DNA of 64,000 bases from assembly GCA_050011195.1 (NCBI GenBank), contig JBEKJO010000004.1:15467-79466 (forward strand). Direction: 5' to 3'. The position numbers and the translations under genes were made by a program. Positions within the stretch are counted from its first letter, which is position 1; every line of letters starts with the position of its first letter. This DNA comes from PALSA-1440 sp050011195. GTDB lineage: Bacteria > Verrucomicrobiota > Verrucomicrobiia > Limisphaerales > UBA8199. Below the pieces are notes generated by a model that was not told where the DNA came from, ran no database searches, and was given only the letters and a program-made list of their open reading frames with translations. Positions 60,389 through 64,000 of this stretch are shown in pieces.

Positions 60389-62251
60389 ATGCTGAAGCTT
60401 GACCGAATGCGGCCGCCGGTGCGGCGGGTGCTGGCGCTTGATGCCGGCAGCCGCTGCCTTAAACTGCTGTTGGCGGAAAGCGACTTCGGGCGCCTGCGCA
60501 TTCTCAAGGAGGAGTTGATTGACTTGCAGGCCGAAGGCCTCGTCTCGGCAGAGGAGACCAAGGCGCATTTGCAAGCCAGCCTGGACGAATGGGGCCGGCC
60601 GCCGTTGGCGTTGGTCCTGCCGCAACACCTGTCCCTCTCCCAGGTCATCGACCTGCCGCTCGCGCCGGAGAGCGAAGTCGAGAAGCTGATTGAGGGCGAA
60701 ACCATCAAACTGAGCGGCGTCAGCGAAAGCCGGATCGTCTATGACTTCGTCCGCACGGAAACCGCGGCCAAGAACCGGCAGCAGTTCTGGGTGACCCTTT
60801 CGCAGGAAGGCGATATTCGCGAGCGCATTGTGCGGCTGGGGGTCGAGCAGGAAGACCTGTGCGAGGTCACCACGACAGCCAACGCCCTGATTGCCGCTTA
60901 CCGCGCCGCCAGCCCGCTGTCCTCGCGCGCCATTCTGGTGCACCTGGGCGCACAGACAACGGTGGTCGTCGTCCTGCTGGCGGGCCAGGGCGCCTTTGCC
61001 ACCAGCTTCCAGATGGGGGGCGATTTTTTCACTCGCTCCCTGGCGCGGCTCCGGAATTGCTCTGAAGAAACGGCGGAGTCCCTGAAGCGCGCCCAGAATC
61101 TTTTGACCGGCCTGGAGGCGTGTCCGGAATTCGCCGGGGTAGTGGATGGCTGGGTCGCAGAACTCAAGCGGCAGTTGAATGAGTGGTTCGAGCACAATCC
61201 CGGTCTGGCGCCGGACGCCGCATCGTTCGAGCTGGTCGCCAGCGGCGGAGCGTTTGACCAGCCGGGTTTGCTCGACTACCTGAAGACGCAGGCGGGCTTG
61301 AACTTGCGGCCCTGGCCCAAAAGCAGCCAGCCCGAGGCGGTGTCGCCCTCAAAACGGTTCGAAGTGGCTTTCGGCGCCGCGCTCCAGGCCCTCGGCTACA
61401 GCGCCCAACCGGTGTCGCTGCTGCCCGACGATTACCGGGTCGCCTGGCAAAAGCGGCTCAGCCTGCAACGACTGGAACTGGCCAGTCTTGGGCTGGCGGT
61501 GCTTTGCCTGCTGATCTTTGCGTTCGGCACCTGGCACAAAGTGTCGCTGATCCACCGCAAGCAGGCCTTGCTCGCCAAAGTCCATGCCGCCCAGGAGGCG
61601 GTGGAAGCCAACGACGCGCTGACCGCTGAACTGACCACCGAATACGAGAGTTTCCGCCCTCTGTTCGCCAGCCAACAGAATACGCTCGACACCCTCAAAA
61701 CGCTCGTGTTGCTTCAACAATCCCGCAGCAATCGCAGTTTCTGGTACGTGCTGTTGGCCGACCAGCAAAGCTACTTCAGCCAGCCTCCCGGCCTCACCTC
61801 GACCAACAAGGTGTCCCGGACCAACCTGTTGACCGCCGTTAGCAGCCGTCCCAAGGGGGGCGTCACAGAATTTCCCGCTGCCGCGGCGACCTCGACCAAC
61901 CTCTCGCCCGCCAAACCCGGCTTCATCGCCGAGCTCTGTATTCCGGAGGACGCGGATGGCGCCCGCCGTGTCCGTCGCCAACTGGTGGAGGAACTCAAGG
62001 AGCAGCGGCTGTTCTCGAAAGTGGATTTGCTGTCGGACGACTTGCGCCGAAACCTGGCGGACCCCAAGGTCATTGTCCCCGACCGGGACTTCGTGCTGGC
62101 GCTGGACTTTGCCGCGACGGAGTTCCAGCAGGCGCTGTTGCTGAAGAAGCCGGCGTCGGGCAGTCCGTCGCGGGCGGCACTCAGACGCGGGGCGCGGCCA
62201 TCAGCGGCGGCGCCTGAAAGCGGGGAGAATCCCGCTCCCCTGGCGCCGTGA
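60389..62251 (+). CDS. PilM-PilN-like fusion (inner-membrane pilus/secretion platform)
   Basis: A 620-residue protein joining two components. Residues about 10-340 form the actin-like PilM/GspL cytoplasmic domain ('VLALDAGSRCLKLLLAESD', 'AILVHLGAQTTVVVVLLAGQ', 'ELVASGGAFDQPGLLDYL'). A membrane helix ('LASLGLAVLCLLIFAFGTW', about 366-384) is followed by a coiled coil and periplasmic domain as in PilN/GspL. It links the cytoplasmic ATPase to the periplasmic complex. The end is Ala/Pro-rich. The next gene starts on its stop codon (GTGA). Confidence 0.88.
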   Translation: MLKLDRMRPPVRRVLALDAGSRCLKLLLAESDFGRLRILKEELIDLQAEGLVSAEETKAHLQASLDEWGRPPLALVLPQHLSLSQVIDLPLAPESEVEKLIEGETIKLSGVSESRIVYDFVRTETAAKNRQQFWVTLSQEGDIRERIVRLGVEQEDLCEVTTTANALIAAYRAASPLSSRAILVHLGAQTTVVVVLLAGQGAFATSFQMGGDFFTRSLARLRNCSEETAESLKRAQNLLTGLEACPEFAGVVDGWVAELKRQLNEWFEHNPGLAPDAASFELVASGGAFDQPGLLDYLKTQAGLNLRPWPKSSQPEAVSPSKRFEVAFGAALQALGYSAQPVSLLPDDYRVAWQKRLSLQRLELASLGLAVLCLLIFAFGTWHKVSLIHRKQALLAKVHAAQEAVEANDALTAELTTEYESFRPLFASQQNTLDTLKTLVLLQQSRSNRSFWYVLLADQQSYFSQPPGLTSTNKVSRTNLLTAVSSRPKGGVTEFPAAAATSTNLSPAKPGFIAELCIPEDADGARRVRRQLVEELKEQRLFSKVDLLSDDLRRNLADPKVIVPDRDFVLALDFAATEFQQALLLKKPASGSPSRAALRRGARPSAAAPESGENPAPLAP

Positions 62252-63069
62252 AAATTCCGTTCAGCGAATATCAACATCGCGGCTTCATCCCGCTTGCCGG
62301 GCTGGCGCTGGCAGCCTATTACCTGTTCGTATTGCTGCCGCTGGCGCGCCAGGCTGAGAGCCTGGACGAGCCGTTGCAAAAAGCCTGGCAAAAACTCTCG
62401 GTCTCGCTGGACCAGACCAATGCCACGGCCATTGATTTCCGGCACATCACTAACCAACTCAGCGAGACCCGCCAGGCCCTGCTGATTCTCGAGAACGCAA
62501 AACAGCAGGCGAGCGCCCGGCTGCAACTCGGCCCGGCGGTGCGCGCTAGGATGCAGGCCGACTTCCAGCTCGTCGATTACGAGAACGAGCGCAGCCGGCA
62601 GTTGGATGAGTTGAGCACCCTGGCCAAACAACAGCAGGCCGCCGTCGAACCCGTCGTCTTCGCCGGCTTTCCGGAACACACCGCCGACGTGAAGCAACCC
62701 GCCCTGCTCTGGGCGGCGCTCTCGCTCACCGAGAGCCTGATCCGGACCGCCCTCGAGTGCAAAGTCACTGCCATCGACGCTCTGGAAGTGCCGCCGGTGC
62801 TCACCAATGCCCCCCCGACCAACGGCATCGAGCGGTTGGCTGAGATTCCGTTGCAAGTCGAATTCACCGCTTCGGCCGCCAGCGCGGCCCGGCTGGTCCA
62901 GTGTCTGCCTCTGCGCGCGGACGAAATCCGCGCGGCGGGCTTGCCCGAGGCGCTCGCGGACAAACCCGCGCTGTTCGTTGACCGGCTCATCATACAAAAG
63001 CAATCGCCAGACAAACCGGACGAAGTGCACGTGTGGCTGCGTGCCGTCGGATTTGTGTTGCGGGAATAG
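62248..63069 (+). CDS. PilO/GspM-like inner-membrane protein
   Basis: A 273-residue bitopic protein: short cytoplasmic start, one helix ('FIPLAGLALAAYYLFVLLPL'), a coiled coil (about 40-135) and a periplasmic alpha-beta domain ('IPLQVEFTASAASAARLVQ'), which is the PilO/GspM arrangement. Sequence identity to named members is not evident, so the call rests on topology and position after the PilM-PilN-like gene. The start is GTG overlapping the previous stop. Confidence 0.75.
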   Translation: MKIPFSEYQHRGFIPLAGLALAAYYLFVLLPLARQAESLDEPLQKAWQKLSVSLDQTNATAIDFRHITNQLSETRQALLILENAKQQASARLQLGPAVRARMQADFQLVDYENERSRQLDELSTLAKQQQAAVEPVVFAGFPEHTADVKQPALLWAALSLTESLIRTALECKVTAIDALEVPPVLTNAPPTNGIERLAEIPLQVEFTASAASAARLVQCLPLRADEIRAAGLPEALADKPALFVDRLIIQKQSPDKPDEVHVWLRAVGFVLRE

Positions 63070-63075
63070 GGGAGC

Positions 63076-63594
63076 ATGCCACCGGTTGTAAAGAAAGCCT
63101 TAAGGAGCCGTTGGTTCGTGGCCTGCGTTCACGCCGGCTTATGGCTCCTGCTGTATCTGGCGATCACCAACTTCGGCGGCAAGGCCCCCGATTTCCGCGA
63201 CGCAGATGCGGTCGCCAATCCGCCGCAAAGTCCCGCGCCGGTCGCTGGGCTCGAACGCCTGTTCTCACCGGGGATCTGGCCCAAGTCGCTGATCGACACC
63301 AACAGGCTCAATCCCTTCTTCACCCCCTACTTCATCCCGCCGGCCCCGCCGCCGTCCACCACTCGGAAGATCGAGGTGACCTACCAGGGCTTCTACCAAA
63401 CCGGTGACGCTCCCAAGCACATCATCTTTAAGCTGGGAGATGCATTCAAGGTCGCCACCGTCGGGGCGAGGATCGCCACCAACATCTTCATCGCCGAGGC
63501 GACGATGCAAGCGATGATCTTGACGAACCTGAGCGCGCAAACCAACATTCTGCCCCTGAACACGAAAAAGGAAATCGTGGTCCCGATTCCATGA
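63076..63594 (+). CDS. PilP/GspC-like periplasmic linker protein
   Basis: A 172-residue protein with one N-terminal helix ('FVACVHAGLWLLLYLAI'), a disordered Pro-rich stretch (about 45-100) and a small beta domain ('RKIEVTYQGFYQTGDAPKHI'), matching the PilP/GspC homology-region layout that bridges inner-membrane components to the secretin. The call is by topology and operon position. Its stop overlaps the next start (ATGA). Confidence 0.7.
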   Translation: MPPVVKKALRSRWFVACVHAGLWLLLYLAITNFGGKAPDFRDADAVANPPQSPAPVAGLERLFSPGIWPKSLIDTNRLNPFFTPYFIPPAPPPSTTRKIEVTYQGFYQTGDAPKHIIFKLGDAFKVATVGARIATNIFIAEATMQAMILTNLSAQTNILPLNTKKEIVVPIP

Positions 63595-64000
63595 ACGGCA
63601 ACCAGGATGCAACCCGGAAAGAGGCCGGCGACCTCCTGCTCGAACTGGGCAAGCTCACCGAGCAGCAGCTTGAGCAAGTCCGGCGACGCCAGCGGCGGCT
63701 CAACCTGCCGCAGCATCGCGCGATCGTGGACCTGAACTTCGCGTCCGAAGAAGACACCTGGCGCGCCCTGGCCGCCGCCAACCATTTGGAATTCGTGGAT
63801 CCCGTCGCGCTGGACCTCAAGCGGGAAACCCTGGAGTTGGTGCCCATCAAGTTCATTTTCCACTACCATTTGCTGCCGCTGGGAGTCGAGGAAGACTGCC
63901 TGACGCTCGCCTTCAGCGAGCCGCCGCGCCAGATGGAACAGGGCAATCTGCGCCTCCTCTTGAGCAAACGCTTCAAGATCGTCCTCGCCACGCCCAGCTC
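63591..64000 (+). CDS. PilB/GspE-type assembly ATPase, N-terminal part (cut by window end)
   Basis: The frame from the ATG at 63591 stays open to the window edge, giving at least 136 residues. It has the GspE/PilB N-terminal (MshEN) domain: 'LLLELGKLTEQQLEQVRRRQ', 'VDLNFASEEDTWRALAAANH', 'FVDPVALDLKRETLELVPIK' and 'HLLPLGVEEDCLTLAFSEPP'. The Walker motifs would lie beyond the window. It overlaps the previous stop by ATGA, so it belongs to the same operon and would power assembly or secretion. Confidence 0.88.
   Translation, partial: MNGNQDATRKEAGDLLLELGKLTEQQLEQVRRRQRRLNLPQHRAIVDLNFASEEDTWRALAAANHLEFVDPVALDLKRETLELVPIKFIFHYHLLPLGVEEDCLTLAFSEPPRQMEQGNLRLLLSKRFKIVLATPS

Overview
This 64 kb window is GC-rich bacterial chromosome, about 60% G+C by eye, and most probably comes from a Verrucomicrobiota species close to Limisphaerales/Pedosphaera. 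That placement is inferred from the gene set: a PEP-CTERM protein, a prepilin-like protein with an FTLIE leader, very large secreted proteins with a short 'LSW...LQSA' tail domain, GT-C membrane proteins fused to TPRs, Tat-exported oxidoreductases and aminotransferases, a PilM-PilN-type fusion and Mpl. No tRNA, rRNA, CRISPR array or prophage was seen.

Layout. 0-2.1 kb: orphan response regulator, iron alcohol dehydrogenase and an ABM monooxygenase. 2.3-8.7 kb: a tightly packed surface-glycan operon (PQQ-type propeller, GT4 glycosyltransferase, polytopic membrane protein, GT-C/TPR protein). 8.9-20.1 kb: Gfo/Idh oxidoreductase, lipoprotein MsrB, pseudopilin, large secreted protein, a second GT-C/TPR paralogue, a GT2, an I42 inhibitor and a Tat-exported DegT aminotransferase. 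20.4-30.9 kb: a cytochrome c oxidase cluster (cupredoxin-like protein, heme A synthase, heme O synthase, subunits I, III, IV, two small membrane proteins, subunit II, then SCO and DUF420), interrupted by a reverse-strand RCC1-repeat gene. 31-34 kb: UVR-motif protein, EgtD-like methyltransferase, DHPS-like protein. 34.3-38.6 kb: an AT-richer accessory island with a SIR2-like gene, a zinc-ribbon/coiled-coil membrane gene and two toxin-antitoxin loci whose toxins are both broken. 38.7-56 kb: mixed housekeeping and secreted genes, Mpl, a GNAT-sialidase-UVR operon, a sodium symporter, and a REP-flanked RAYT transposase. 56-64 kb: PQQ propeller, omega subunit, SmpB, and a type IV pilus/type II secretion operon (secretin, PilM/N-, PilO-, PilP-like, PilB/GspE) that runs off the right edge.

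The most unusual property is the density of small repeats. At least eight palindromic element families (A to H here) occupy intergenic gaps. They sit at five of the nine convergent gene junctions and in places are translated as gene tails. One family (A) flanks an intact RAYT gene as two direct copies. Separately, short tandem arrays with 6-, 7-, 8- and 9-base units occur both between genes and inside genes. The 7-base arrays interrupt two glycan membrane proteins at the same loop, a GT4, heme A synthase and a small oxidase-cluster protein. Gain or loss of one 7-base unit would shift frame, so these arrays are candidate phase-variation switches. The SIR2-like/zinc-ribbon pair is the best candidate for an undescribed defence module.
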